Assembly (NCBI GenBank): GCA_022059125.1
Contig: JAEUWY010000001.1
Span: forward strand, 4,464,001 to 4,528,000
Direction: 5' to 3'
DNA length: 64,000 bases
Source: Corynespora cassiicola
Taxonomy: Eukaryota; Ascomycota; Dothideomycetes; Pleosporales; Corynesporascaceae
The first letter of the stretch is position 1; each line of letters starts with the position of its first letter. Below, in pieces: positions 21,672 to 32,388 of this stretch. The position numbers and the translations under genes are program-made. The notes under the pieces are model-generated. The model worked only from the letters and a program-made list of their open reading frames with translations, did not search any database and was not told the origin of the DNA.

Positions 21672-24272
21672 TTAACTGGCCTGAACCGCAACATCCGCCC
21701 CAACAAGCCCGTCAGCAGTCGCTTTGACCACAATCTCCCCCGGCCCAGTCGCCCTCACAATCGCCAACGCCAACCCACTAAACGCATTCCTCGATTTGGA
21801 GGGGAATGGATTCGTGTCCGTAGGATCGCCGTTATCCGTCGACACAATCTCTCCAGGCCCCTCAACCTCAAAAGTAACCTTGCTGTTCGCCTCGGGCACC
21901 ACATCACCCTTCTCGTCGACAACAGCAATGGAGACGAACGACAAGTCCGCTCCATCACCAGCAATGCTGGTGCGGTCAGCCGTAATGTTAAGCTTTGCGG
22001 CATCGCCGACCGTGCGCTTCGAGTCCGTGGCCCACTCCTCGCCGTTCTTGTAGGCTACGACGCGGACCTCGCCGGGCTGGTATGTCACGTTGTCCCAGCG
22101 GAGACGGTAATCGAATTCGCCCTTGGTTTTACGACCCGCAGACTTGCCGTTGACGAACAGCTCCGCCTCGTCGCCGGACGTGAACACATGGACGGGCGTC
22201 GTCAGATTGACCCTATCGGGCCACGTCCAGTGTGGCAGGATGTGTGCGACGGGCAGCTCAGACCGCCAGCGCGACTGGTACAAGTAAAAGCGATCCTTCT
22301 TGAAGCCAGCAAGGTCGATGATGCCAAAGTAGGAGCTACGGCTCTCGTCGTAGGGTGTGGGCTCGCCAATGTAGTCCCATCCCGTCCAGACGAACTCGCC
22401 GGCGACGTAGGGGTGGCGGTCCTGCTGCTCAAATACCTTGTCCGGGGAGGCGGCCCAGCTTGGTGAGTAGAGCTCGTAGGCGCTAACATGGCGGTTTACG
22501 GGGTCGCCACCTGCGTCCGGCCCACCGACGACGGCGCTCTTGTTGCTCGTCACGGGGAAGATGTACACGCCACGGGAGCTGACAGTGGATGCGGACTCAG
22601 TGCTCCAGATCATCTTGTTGGGGTAGCGGCTGTGGAAGCCGGGGAAGGTGCTGAACCACGAGTTTCCTTTGCCCTCGCCCTGGTAGTTGAGGCCGATGAT
22701 GTCGATTACGTCCGCGAGGGGGGTACCTGGGCCAGCGTTGTTCTTGCCGACAGTGACCTGGCGTGTAGGATCCTCCTCGTGGGCGATGGTCTGGAGGGCT
22801 CCACCAGTCTGGCCACCTTCTGCATCGGACTGCTCCCAAAGCTCGTTGCCAATACTCCAGGAGATGATGGAGGGGTGGTTGCGATCACGGCGGACGAACG
22901 CCCTGAGATCAGGCTCATGCCAGTCAGGGAAGATCAGGTGGAAATCGTTCGTGGTCTTAGCACGGTTCCAAGTGTCGAAGATCTCGTCCATGACCAACAT
23001 TCCGAGACGGTCAGCAATTTCAAGGAACTCGGGTGCGGGGACGTTGTGCGATGTTCGCAGTGCGTTGGTGCCCATCTCCTGCAAAATCTCAACCTGACGC
23101 TCCTGAGCCCTGTAGTTGAAAGCAGCGCCGAGGGAGCCAAGGTCGTGGTGGTTGCAAGTTCCCTTAACGTAAACCCTCTCGCCATTGATCAGGAAACCGT
23201 CGCCGCTGTATTCGAGCGTGCGAATGCCAAAGGGACTTTCGTACGTGTCAATGGCCTTGGATCCATTGCTAGAAAGAGTCGTGACAGCAACATAACGGTT
23301 AGGCTTCTGCGTAGGCGGTGGTCCCCAGAGCGCAGGGTTGGATACAGTGGCAGATTCTTCTACAGACTGCTTTGACCTTCCGCCAACGGTGACTGTTGTC
23401 TTCGGGAATGATGCGACTGCGGCACCGCGAGCCTTTCCGGAAGCAGAGTCGAGCTCGAAGATCTCGGTGCTCACTTCGATCGTCTCGCTGCTGTTCTTGG
23501 AGTTTTCAACATCAACGACAATGTTGACGGTGGCCGAGCTGCCAGAAACGGTGGGAGTAGTAACATGTGTTCCCCAATGGCCAACGTGCACAGGCTCCGT
23601 CTTGACGAGCCACACATTTCGGTAGATTCCAGCACCGGGGTACCAACGGGAGTTTTCCAGCGCATTATCGAGCCTAATGGCGAGTAGGTTGTCTCCGGCG
23701 TTGGCGTACGGGGTGAGGTCCAGGCGGAAAGAAGCATAGCCATAAGGCCATCCACCAACGAGGTTGCCATTGAGCCAGACCGCAGCATAAGACATGGCTC
23801 CATCGACATCCAGATACAACTGCTTTCCAGATTTGATGTCTTCTTCAGGAATCGACAACTCCCGACGATACCACCCAATACCGTTCGAAGGCAACCTGCC
23901 CATTCCACCTCCTACTCCAGGTGCATCGAACGTTCCCGAAATAGCCCAGTCATGAGGAAGATTGACCGTCTCCCATGCACTATCGTCGAATCCGTCCTGC
24001 ACAAAGGTAACGTTGGCTCCAGGTGCCGCCGCCGAAGGGCGCTCATGCTGCGTTCCATCAACGATAAAGTCATTGGCCGCCGGAAGAATCCACTGCTTGA
24101 GCGCATCATACGAAAGCGCATCCGGATTCTCCGTAAAACGCTCAAACTTCCATTCCGAATTGATGCTGATGCGTTCACGGGCCGAAGCCAGCGTCCCCAA
24201 GTTCGCGGCCATGAACAGGCCCACCAAGAGAGACCTGACGGGATTAGAGCTCATGCTTCTGACAGGCGACAT
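21672..24272 (-). CDS. Secreted glycoside hydrolase family 2 (beta-galactosidase-like)
   Basis: Predicted extracellular exo-acting beta-glycosidase. The single exon encodes 866 residues. The N-terminus from the second Met (position 24254) is a good signal peptide: SLLVGLFMAANLGTLASA. Next come the GH2 sugar-binding domain (NLPHDWAISGTFD, VWLNGNLVGGWPYGYASF), an Ig-like domain, and a TIM barrel with GTCNHHDLGSLGAAF, ALRTSHNVPAPEFLEIADRL and two catalytic glutamates: the acid/base in WSIGNELWEQ (E477 from the first Met) and the likely nucleophile in WSTESAS (E559). The C-terminus holds a DUF4982-like segment (PVHVFTSGDEAELFVNGKSA) and an Ig-like domain. Family and secretion are firm; the substrate (galactoside or other) is not fixed by sequence. 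A TATA box lies upstream. Confidence 0.92.
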   Translation of the reverse strand: MSPVRSMSSNPVRSLLVGLFMAANLGTLASARERISINSEWKFERFTENPDALSYDALKQWILPAANDFIVDGTQHERPSAAAPGANVTFVQDGFDDSAWETVNLPHDWAISGTFDAPGVGGGMGRLPSNGIGWYRRELSIPEEDIKSGKQLYLDVDGAMSYAAVWLNGNLVGGWPYGYASFRLDLTPYANAGDNLLAIRLDNALENSRWYPGAGIYRNVWLVKTEPVHVGHWGTHVTTPTVSGSSATVNIVVDVENSKNSSETIEVSTEIFELDSASGKARGAAVASFPKTTVTVGGRSKQSVEESATVSNPALWGPPPTQKPNRYVAVTTLSSNGSKAIDTYESPFGIRTLEYSGDGFLINGERVYVKGTCNHHDLGSLGAAFNYRAQERQVEILQEMGTNALRTSHNVPAPEFLEIADRLGMLVMDEIFDTWNRAKTTNDFHLIFPDWHEPDLRAFVRRDRNHPSIISWSIGNELWEQSDAEGGQTGGALQTIAHEEDPTRQVTVGKNNAGPGTPLADVIDIIGLNYQGEGKGNSWFSTFPGFHSRYPNKMIWSTESASTVSSRGVYIFPVTSNKSAVVGGPDAGGDPVNRHVSAYELYSPSWAASPDKVFEQQDRHPYVAGEFVWTGWDYIGEPTPYDESRSSYFGIIDLAGFKKDRFYLYQSRWRSELPVAHILPHWTWPDRVNLTTPVHVFTSGDEAELFVNGKSAGRKTKGEFDYRLRWDNVTYQPGEVRVVAYKNGEEWATDSKRTVGDAAKLNITADRTSIAGDGADLSFVSIAVVDEKGDVVPEANSKVTFEVEGPGEIVSTDNGDPTDTNPFPSKSRNAFSGLALAIVRATGPGEIVVKATADGLVGADVAVQAS

Positions 24273-24338
24273 CTTGAACTGACAAGCGTGAAGCTGAACA
24301 GGAAGAAAAAAAGGAGCTATGTACCTAGGTCCCTGCTG

Positions 24339-24346
24339 TATTTATA
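24339..24346 (-). promoter_or_regulatory. TATA box of the GH2 gene
   Basis: Minus strand reads TATAAATA, about 65-90 bp upstream of the candidate start codons. The match is very good; a strong TATA box fits an inducible secreted enzyme. Confidence 0.6.
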
Positions 24347-25705
24347 TGGCAATTCGATCTGCTGCGTAGCCGTTGAGATCCGACGATCAAACATGCGAAG
24401 GACAGAATGGTAGTGCCCAATCGCAAAGCGTCAACCTTGCTGGCTTCGGATTCAAATCACCCGCACGGGCTAGTCTGGAGACGGGCTTTGGGTAGTTTGA
24501 TGATACCATGCGGTGCTCTTTTTATTGAAATGACAACATCGTCGTGGCTCGCGGGGGAGGACCTTGGCGCTCTGATGATCGCCCAGGGACAGGTGCTGAC
24601 GATTGTCCATCAATCATGGCGGGCTTGCGCCCATTAGCCGGGAGGAATACTTCAAGGTACGTAGCGTGAGGGGAGAGTTGCTACTTGCAAGTATTTCGGG
24701 GCAGCAGGGTCGCATCAACGGTGCATTTTCCCCGCTGCCCGCTGTTAGTATTTGCGGGGCGGCTCCCCTCGGCTAGACTAACGTGGTATTTGAGCTGCTC
24801 GTCCTAACCCGAAGAAGCAGCTAATTAATCAATGGTGAATTGCATGGGGCATTAGCCACCGTGATGTATCCTGGTATTTGTGCGGCCGGTGACTTGCCGG
24901 GGAGTTGTCCGGGTTACGCTTCCCGTTCGCGGGGTCAATCAGGTACGCGTATGCGGTTTATCCAGGGAGACTTGATTGTGAGATCTTGTCAAGCCATGCG
25001 GCTCAACTGGGTGCAAGCCTCAATGATGGGAAAGCCGAATTATCAGTCAATGGAAGATTCCATATAGAAATTCTATATACAAGCTGCTTCAAAAACAGCC
25101 TGAGCTCTCCATGGAACCTTCAAACGTCGACGCAAATGCAGAGATTACATCGCCGACTAGATTCCGAATCTTTTAGTCCAATTTCTCCGTATCTGGGGAG
25201 CTCAGTCGTATGATCGGATGCCTTGCCGTTTAACCCCAAGATCAGCCAGGCTTTCTCCTCCCTCAACCGTTACGGTCGGAATGCCTTTTACAGGAGTCTA
25301 GCGCTCGACCACATGCTTAGGGAACATGATCACGAATCCTGTCTGGCAAATAACATTCCGTCTTGGTCGACCTAGTCTCCGCGTCATACATGGCTTGCAT
25401 TATTAGCATGACAAACGTTCAAGCATATTCAAAAGACCTAGAGGCATTACTTCGGCAATCCATAGCTTATTTGAGGAGACAGATATCAAACTTTCATTGA
25501 AAGTATAAACAGGTTGTTATCCATCCCAAAGCGTATCAAGAAAATTGCCATACTCGCCGACCGTACCATGCATATTTGCTCATTAACCACAATCCCTCCT
25601 ACGCGATGATAACGACTATTTTGATGGATGCACCAACTGATGCTGTAAAATTACACATCCCACTCAGCTTCTCTGACAAGTCCAGTGTAGCTGGGTAGCT
25701 TCAGC
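24347..25705. other. 1.4 kb intergenic region
   Basis: Upstream of the GH2 gene and downstream of RFC1. No gene or strong repeat was seen. Confidence 0.5.
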
Positions 25706-28700
25706 TCACTTCTTCCGTCCCTTCCCAGCAGCTGCCTTCGCTTTGCCCTTGCCCTTTGGCTTGACTTCCTCCTCGCTCTCCTCGTCATCATTCTCCGCTG
25801 GCCTCTTCTTACCCTTGCCCTTTGCCGGCGCCGCTTTCTTTGCAGGTGCCTTCTTCTTCTTAGGTTGCTTGACATACTTGTCCTTACTTATGTCCGCATC
25901 CTCATCATCTTCCTTGACTTCCTCGATGACCTCACCCTCGTCGGATTCGTCAATGGCTTCCTCGAGATCAGGCTTCTCCTTGGCAGCTTTCTTAGGCGCG
26001 ACGACACTGGATGCTTTCATGAAGGGGAGAGGGTGAGACTGCTGGTTGTAACTGTGACAGACGTTAGACATGCTTGAAAGACGACAGAGAAATCAAAACT
26101 TACAGTCGCGTGAAGGTCGCCTTAGCTTGTGTCTCTATCTTGACCTTCTCTTGGTCCATAGGACCAACACCCAATTCCAGGATTCCATCAAAGTCATCCT
26201 TGGTCAAGAAGTAGCTGTCCATCAGCTCGATGACGTCTGAAACAGCGTCTTTGCCTTCCTTTTGCAGCTTCTGGACAAGCTGGGTCCAGAAGACCGGGAT
26301 GTACTGTTGACGAACTTCATGCCTGTCACCTGAAGATCGCAGACGCATGTGTGCTTGGATCTCTTTGACCACGCGGGTCAGCTTGCCCTGGGTGCTGTTC
26401 TTGCCGAGCCAAGACGTGAAACGGGTCTGGTGTCCGGCCATACTGCCCGCCACGAAGCTCGCAGGTCGAACAAAGCTGAAGACGGCGTGTGTCGGCATTA
26501 GACTCCATTGCTGTTGGGAGCCGTGTATCATCCGGTCAACAAGGTCACCGTCGCTGATACTATCAGCTGCTTCAGAAGCGAGCTCCAATGACTTTAAGTT
26601 CTTTTCCCTGCCACTATAGTTGAGCGACTGGATCGGGTTGGTACCCAAGTAGTTCTCCTGTAGCATGAGCGGGCTGAATTCGTGGTCGTTGAAGTACAGT
26701 TCGATCTTTTCGTTCAGCGTCGACTTGCTGCTCGCAGAAAACATACCACCACCAAGGATCTTTGACGTGATATCCCACGGCTTCAATATAACATGCTTCT
26801 CCCAGGCTTTGGACATCTCTTTTCCTTTGTCGAAATCCAGAGCCGTAGCGTCGAGCTTCGCGGCGGACATCATGTTGACGACTTGGCGAATATCAGACCG
26901 GCTGCCTTCGATAAGAGCGTTGATGACCGATGCTGGCACGCTGCCGAGCTTCTCTCTATGGGCAATTGTCATGATGCGCGAACGGATTTGGTCCACGGTA
27001 GGCCGGCGGAATGGCAGGTCGAAGGTGACATAGTCGAAGGGCTTCATCTTGGGCAGCCGACGGTCGTTGCAGATAAGAATCATCGGAATCTCGGTCTTCT
27101 TGCAAACAGCTGCGAGGGCTCCAACACCGCCGCGATCACCAGCAGACATGCCATCCACCTCGTCCATAATCAATACCATCTTCTTCTTTGATGCCTCGAC
27201 GTTCTTGCCATCGCCGGCAAAGTAGCCATTCAGAGACCTCGTGCTGAGAACACCCTTCAGGCCTTCTTCAACCAACTTTTTGCTCCGAGTGTCACTGGCA
27301 TTGCTTTCCACGATATCGTAACCCTCAATTTTGGCCACCAGGTGGGCTGCTGTGGTTTTTCCAATACCAGGCGGGCCGTGGATCATGACTGCGCGGAAAA
27401 CACCGCTACCATCTGGTCCAGCGAGCTTGAAACCCGTCTTCTGGGATTTCGGATAGCGCTGGAGCCAGCGCTGGAGCTTCTCTACCGTACCCTTGTTACC
27501 ACAGAGGTGCGTGAGAGCAGTCGGTGCATATTTAGTAGTCCAGAGACGGTCTTCAACGGATACATCAGCATCTTTGTTAGCAGCAGATGTACCAACAGAG
27601 GTGGCCTTGGAACTTTTGGCGGCTTGTGCAGCTTTCAGAGCCTTCTGCCGACGTTTGTCTTCCTCCTCCATTTCTTTTGCCGCCGCCTTGATCTTTTCCT
27701 CTTCCTTCTTTTGCTTTTCCTTGTAAGCAGCCTGAGCTTTGGAATCGCCCATATGGCCAGCTGCCGATAGCCTTTCGATGAGCTGGGTCAAGCCATCTTC
27801 GTCAATAGTCTTGATGTTATGTTTGGCTATAGTTTCCAATTTCTTTGGTCCAGCGTCTTGTCCCAAGACAACGAAGCTGGTCCTGTTGCTTGGACTTGTA
27901 GTGACCTTTCCTCCATGTCGTTTGACGAGCTCTTGCGCCTCTGTCCGACCCCAACGCTGTAGCACACCAGTGAAGACGAAAGTCAAACCAGCAAGACAGG
28001 TCTCTGAACCAGACGGCATATCCCCTGACGAGCCGCCCGCAGGCCCGGCATCACCCCTTCCGGCATTGGCTCTCCAATCGAACTTGGCATCTTTGTCTTG
28101 CGGAGGAGGCGTCGGTGGACGGACCAAACTGATGCTGTCGTAGATGGCCTGGATACCTGTATTTTCTGGCTCATCCTTCTTTGCCTTTTTCTTTGCGGGA
28201 GACTTTGCGGGAGTAGATTTGGCGGTAGTAGCTTTTTTCGGACGACCCTTTTTGGGCTTCTCTTCTTCTTCTTCTTCATCCTCGTCATCCGATTCGGGCG
28301 TTTTACGTTTCTTCCCCGCTGCAGAGGGTTTCTTGGATTTACTCTTCGATGCAGGTTCCTCTTCGTCATCGGGCACGACAAAGTCATCATCTACATCTAT
28401 GTCCTTCATATCGGCATCTACATCCTCGGGTTCGAAATCGTCGTCGTCCTTGGGCTTCTTCTGTTGCTTGACCGCCTTCTTCACAGGACTTGCACGGTGT
28501 GGCAATGCAGCTGGCATTTCGTCGTCATCTCCAGGGTCTTCAACGTAATCATCCTTCTTATTATTGCTTTTGAAGTCATCCCCGAAGATGTCATCAGCCA
28601 TGTCAAGGTCATCGTCTGGAAACTCGTCGTCGTCATCGTTCGCCGCGTATGATGTGACAGGTTTCTTCGCCCTCGTCGAAGTTCTGCCATTGGACTTGGG

Positions 28701-29328
28701 CGTCTCGGTCTTGGTAGACTTTCCGTTCGCCTTGACAGGTGTAGCCTTGGGTGTAGCTTTCGCTGCCGGCTCTGTAGCCTTCTTCACGGGCTCGGATCGC
28801 TTGGGCTTGTTCTTGCTGGCAAAGAAAGCGGATGTGGTAGTCTCTTCTAGTTCGGGTGTGGGATCACGTTTGACTTTCTTCGGGGGAGGCTTCTTTGGCG
28901 TGACCTTCTTAGGTCTGACTTGGGTCAATTCTGATAGAAGGTACGGGGGCGGCGCAGACTTACTTTACTTCCACCTCATCGTCGTCAGACTCTTCGATCA
29001 CTCGATTGGCGCGACCTGTCTTCTTGGGCGCCGGTTTTTTCGCCGGTTTCTGGCGTGCAACGTTAGTGGTAGCCCTAAGAGTGACGCTTCTGCCGAATGT
29101 AGTGGGTGCTGGTCTGCGAGGCATGGTTGACGAGGACAAGTGTTGTGGAGTAGATGAATTGGGATGGAAGAGGCTTTATATCATGCAAAGGCGGTAAAGG
29201 CCGGAGGAGCGGACAGCTCAAGGCAACAGACGCAAGTGTAAGCATACCTCGTCTTTCTTCTGGGAGCTCTGGCTACCCTTGGCCGCCTGCGAGCCACCGC
29301 CAAAGAAACTCCGGATGTCAGCCGGCAT
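25706..29328 (-). CDS. RFC1: Replication factor C large subunit, four exons
   Basis: Large subunit of the clamp loader that opens PCNA and sets it on primer-template junctions in the nucleus. Exons in transcription order: 29328-29248, 29049-28964, 28914-26104, 26051-25706; 1107 residues. The N-terminus MPADIRSFFGG is the PCNA-interaction-type start of RFC1. Then follow a long Lys/Ser/Asp-rich tail, a BRCT domain at about residues 355-440 (LAGLTFVFTGVLQRWGRTEA), an AAA+ ATPase with Walker A HGPPGIGKTTAA near residue 565 and Walker B LIMDEVDGM near 640, and the RFC1 C-terminal domain (LMLQENYLGTNP). The end is a basic, Lys-rich tail. The first intron (198 nt) was placed using a CTAAC branch site before the cgccag acceptor. 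An ATG at 29124 inside it could start a different N-terminus but would lack the PCNA-binding motif. Confidence 0.95.
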
Positions 29329-29624
29329 CCTGATGGTGAAGGCAACAACAGCCTAGAAGATACAGGCAGCAATGCCTCACAAGACGACAAGAAGCTGGAG
29401 TGTGGCGCGGTTGTACACGACGAGGAGGGGTGGGCGTGTTCGATGATGAGGAGGCGCGTCGCGCGAAATGGGCACTTTAGCACCTGACATTGACGCGCCG
29501 GATTGGCGAATTTCCACTAGCCACAGCTTCAGCCACATGACTAGCCACGTCTTGGCGTCTGCCAAAGATTCCGCTCAATCAATTGGCATCTTTCCCATCG
29601 ACCGTGACGGCCTCCTACAGCATC
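29329..29624. promoter_or_regulatory. Divergent promoter between RFC1 and uL16m genes
   Basis: Start codons of RFC1 (minus) and the mitoribosomal uL16m gene (plus) are 296 bp apart, so both core promoters and 5' UTRs lie here. No clear TATA box was seen, as is common for housekeeping genes. Confidence 0.5.
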
Positions 29625-30435
29625 ATGCCGCCGCCCAGGATAGCCCCGAGCCTCGTGGCTCAAATGAGCCAGCTCTCAATCTCTGCATCGCGGCCGCGAC
29701 GTGCGTGCCTCCTCTCCATACGCGTCTGGACGACCGACTGATTGAACGCAGTATTCGCGCAGCCATGCCTCTCCCAGTTCCTTGCTCCATCCCTCAAGCC
29801 CACTGCCCGCGCTTTCTCTTCGACGCCTCTCCGCCAGAACTGGCTCGCTCCGAAGGCGGGTGAGTCCCGCAAGTCGCGCAAAGGTCGCTGCAGAGTGCCC
29901 ACCGGTGGCAGTATGCGCGGCACCACGGTCGTCTGGGGTGACTATGGACTGCGTATGCGCGACCACGATCGCCGAATCTCCGCCACCCAGCTCCGTATCG
30001 CTGAGGAGACTATCAAGAAGCGCCTACGTGGAATGAAATTCCGCATGTACATGAGGATTGCAGCCAACATTGGTGTTTACACCAGTGGTAATGAGAGTCG
30101 TATGGGTAAAGGAAAAGGTAGCTTCGACCGTTGGACTTCCAGGGTAGCAGTTAGCAAGGTCATTTTTGAGATCAAGGGCGAGCTGCACGAACAGGTTGTG
30201 AGGGACGCGTTCAGACTAGCAGGCAACAAGCTCCCTGGTGAGTGACTTTGGAAGGTTGAAATGCATCGAATCAGGCTAATACATTGCAGGACTCTACGAG
30301 TTTGTCAAGAAGGGAGATCCACCGAAAATGGGCGTCACCAAGGTCGGCATCAACGGAAATACCGAGGAATTCCTCAAGAGACCGCGAAAGCTGCTCCCTT
30401 TGGAGGAGACTGCCGGAAGACTACCGTCGGCATAG
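29625..30435 (+). CDS. MRPL16: Mitochondrial 54S ribosomal protein uL16m, three exons
   Basis: Part of the mitochondrial large subunit near the peptidyl-transferase centre. Exons 29625-29700, 29752-30237 and 30290-30435 give 235 residues. A leader of about 45 residues, basic and Ser-rich (LKPTARAFSSTPLRQNWLAP), fits a mitochondrial presequence with a typical cleavage region. The uL16 core follows: KGRCRVPTGGSMRGTTVVWG, YGLRMRDHDRRISATQL, RMGKGKGSFDRWTSRVAVSK. The first intron is 51 nt (donor gtgcgt); without it the leader frame meets a stop. The second has a gtgagt donor and a CTAAT branch site. It converges with the oxygenase gene, their stop codons being 160 bp apart. Confidence 0.93.
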
Positions 30436-30595
30436 ATTTGTACAATATCCTGTAGAGCACCTGTATAACGGAAACCTGTTGACCAAGATCTGGATGAATT
30501 GCGATTCGCACCATACTAACACTGATTGACTAGCTTCGTATAGCACATATTCCTCAATTCACGAAAACCAGCAGAAACCCGCGGCACCCTACAAG

Positions 30596-31781
30596 CTACT
30601 GAGCTATTCCTACTTTCGCCTCCGCCACCGATAATTCCCCCACAGCCTTCCCTTGTTCCGACCCATATGTATCCGCATACCTCCCCGAAATCCACTCCCC
30701 AACCGTCACCGGGGGATACTTGGCTTCCGCCATCTCTTCCCCTTGCTTGAACCGCGTAAAGCACTTGACCAGAAAATCAGGATTCCCCGAGAAAAAGAAC
30801 GGCACACTGTATCGCTCTTTACCGCTCTTGTTAATCACGCGATGCAGATTCGATATATAGCAATCATTCGTCCAGCGCATCATGAGATTCCCCAGATTCA
30901 CCACGAACGCGTTTTTCGTCGGCGAGACATCGACCCAAGAGGAAGTTGCGCGGTCTAGGACTTGCAGGCCGCCGACTTGGTCTTGGAGAAGGATGGTGAT
31001 GGCGCCAAAGTCGGTGTGGGCGCCGATCCCTAGGAGGAGAGTTAGCGATGGGGGAGGAGATTGCTACTATTGGAGGCTTACCGCGCTCTAGGTCGGAGGA
31101 GTTGGAGGGTTGAGGGGGGTAGTGGAGGAGTCGCAGCGTTGCGATGGGGGTTTCTGTGAAGTGGGGTATCCAGCTGTCTTCCACGCCCAGGGCTTTGCAT
31201 AGTGCTCTGACTATATCCTCGGCTAGGTTTCGCATGAGGGCATGGTAGGTGTCGATTGTGTGCTTGAAGCGGGCCGGATCTTGCACATGCTGTGGGTACT
31301 TGTTCGGCCCTAGTCCAAAGGTCTTATTCATGACCTTGGGGTGGGATGCTGGGAGATCAAGCCCAAAGTAGAAGCCTTCTTTCAGATCGCCAGCGGTGCG
31401 CTTTTCAAAGTTTTGTGCGCGCAGACGTTCGTAACCGCGGTTGAAGCTGTCGAGGTCTGTAGTTGTCAGTACCTATTGATTTGGATTGGATTCGGGGCTC
31501 GTGCCTTTGCTGTATATTTCTTTGATATCCAATGGAAGGGCGAATAGCTCTTCGCTACATGACAGCAAGTCTTCCTGCAGCTTTTCTGGAATCCCATGAT
31601 TCACGATTTGAAAGAACCCGGATTGTCGGCAGGCAGCTCCGATTTGCGCGATGACTGTTTGCTTTGCATCGACATCTTCAGACTTTAAGGCTGGGGCACG
31701 GTCAGTTGGATATTAAAGTTAATTTTGGAGGAACCTAGAGTTACCTGAGAGATCTATGACAGGAATGGTGGGAGAGGCCAT
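30596..31781 (-). CDS. 2-oxoglutarate/Fe(II) oxygenase, isopenicillin-N-synthase-like
   Basis: Predicted non-heme iron oxygenase. Exons in transcription order: 31781-31745, 31690-31505, 31456-31082, 31029-30596; 343 residues. The N-terminal DIOX_N region is ASPTIPVIDLSALKSED and SGFFQIVNHGIPEKLQEDLL. The iron ligands are His and Asp in GAHTDFGAITILLQD and the later His in SNLHRVINKSGKERYSVPFF, which also carries the RxS 2-oxoglutarate-binding motif. The second intron, 31504-31457, has no GT donor: the only solution that keeps phase and removes the in-frame TAG is a GC-AG intron (donor AAAG/GCACGA) with a TACTGAC branch site, giving IYSKDLDSFNRGYERLRAQN. If that splice does not occur the gene is broken. 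Substrate unknown. It is divergent from a Zn(2)-C6 regulator. Confidence 0.85.
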
Positions 31782-32388
31782 TGTTCTAATTCTTATGAAG
31801 CATCGCAATAGATGAGCATGAGCTTATTATATATTTATCTGTAGCCTTGGAACTTTGGGGTTGGCTTCCAATCTCGCCCGCGGGTGAGATTGCATTTTGA
31901 ACAACTCAGCCGAGGGCGAGGCAGACAATGGCTGCAACGAGTCTACAGTGGCAATGTTTTAAAACATCAACTTTACAAATAAGCTAGACTATGCCCAATA
32001 GCTGTTATGTTGCATAGTTTGACCGGATTTCAATTCATGGGGATACAACGTCATTCAAGGCATGTACGCCAAAGCAATGGTAGATACTACACAACGACGG
32101 TTCATCCCATATGTAACATAGAATGTTGAATCAATAAAAAGATACACTTAGTCACTAGATATACTTGAAATGTAGAGTTTTGGCGAGTATTGAAATTATG
32201 TCGCGGTCGACTCTGGGGTACATCGAATGCTTGCAACCTCAGGAGAGTTTGAGATTCTATCGGCACACGGCGATACCTGCGGGCGGCGGACTCCGAAATT
32301 ACGTAAGGAAGAGTCTCAACCCGAGAGGCAGTTCGCAAGGCTCAAAGACATTGGCATCAGCATTGCTCGCATTAACTTTTTCGAATAC
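31782..32388. promoter_or_regulatory. Divergent promoter region, oxygenase and Zn(2)-C6 factor
   Basis: 607 bp between the divergent start codons of the oxygenase and the transcription-factor gene. CGG-type half-sites typical of Zn(2)-C6 binding occur (near 32275-32290), but such triplets are common. Control of the oxygenase by its neighbour is only a positional inference. Confidence 0.4.

Noticed and set aside
29468..29863. Plus-strand open frame overlapping the first exon of uL16m
   Set aside because: Different frame from the ribosomal protein; no domain, and it disappears once the 51-nt intron is placed.
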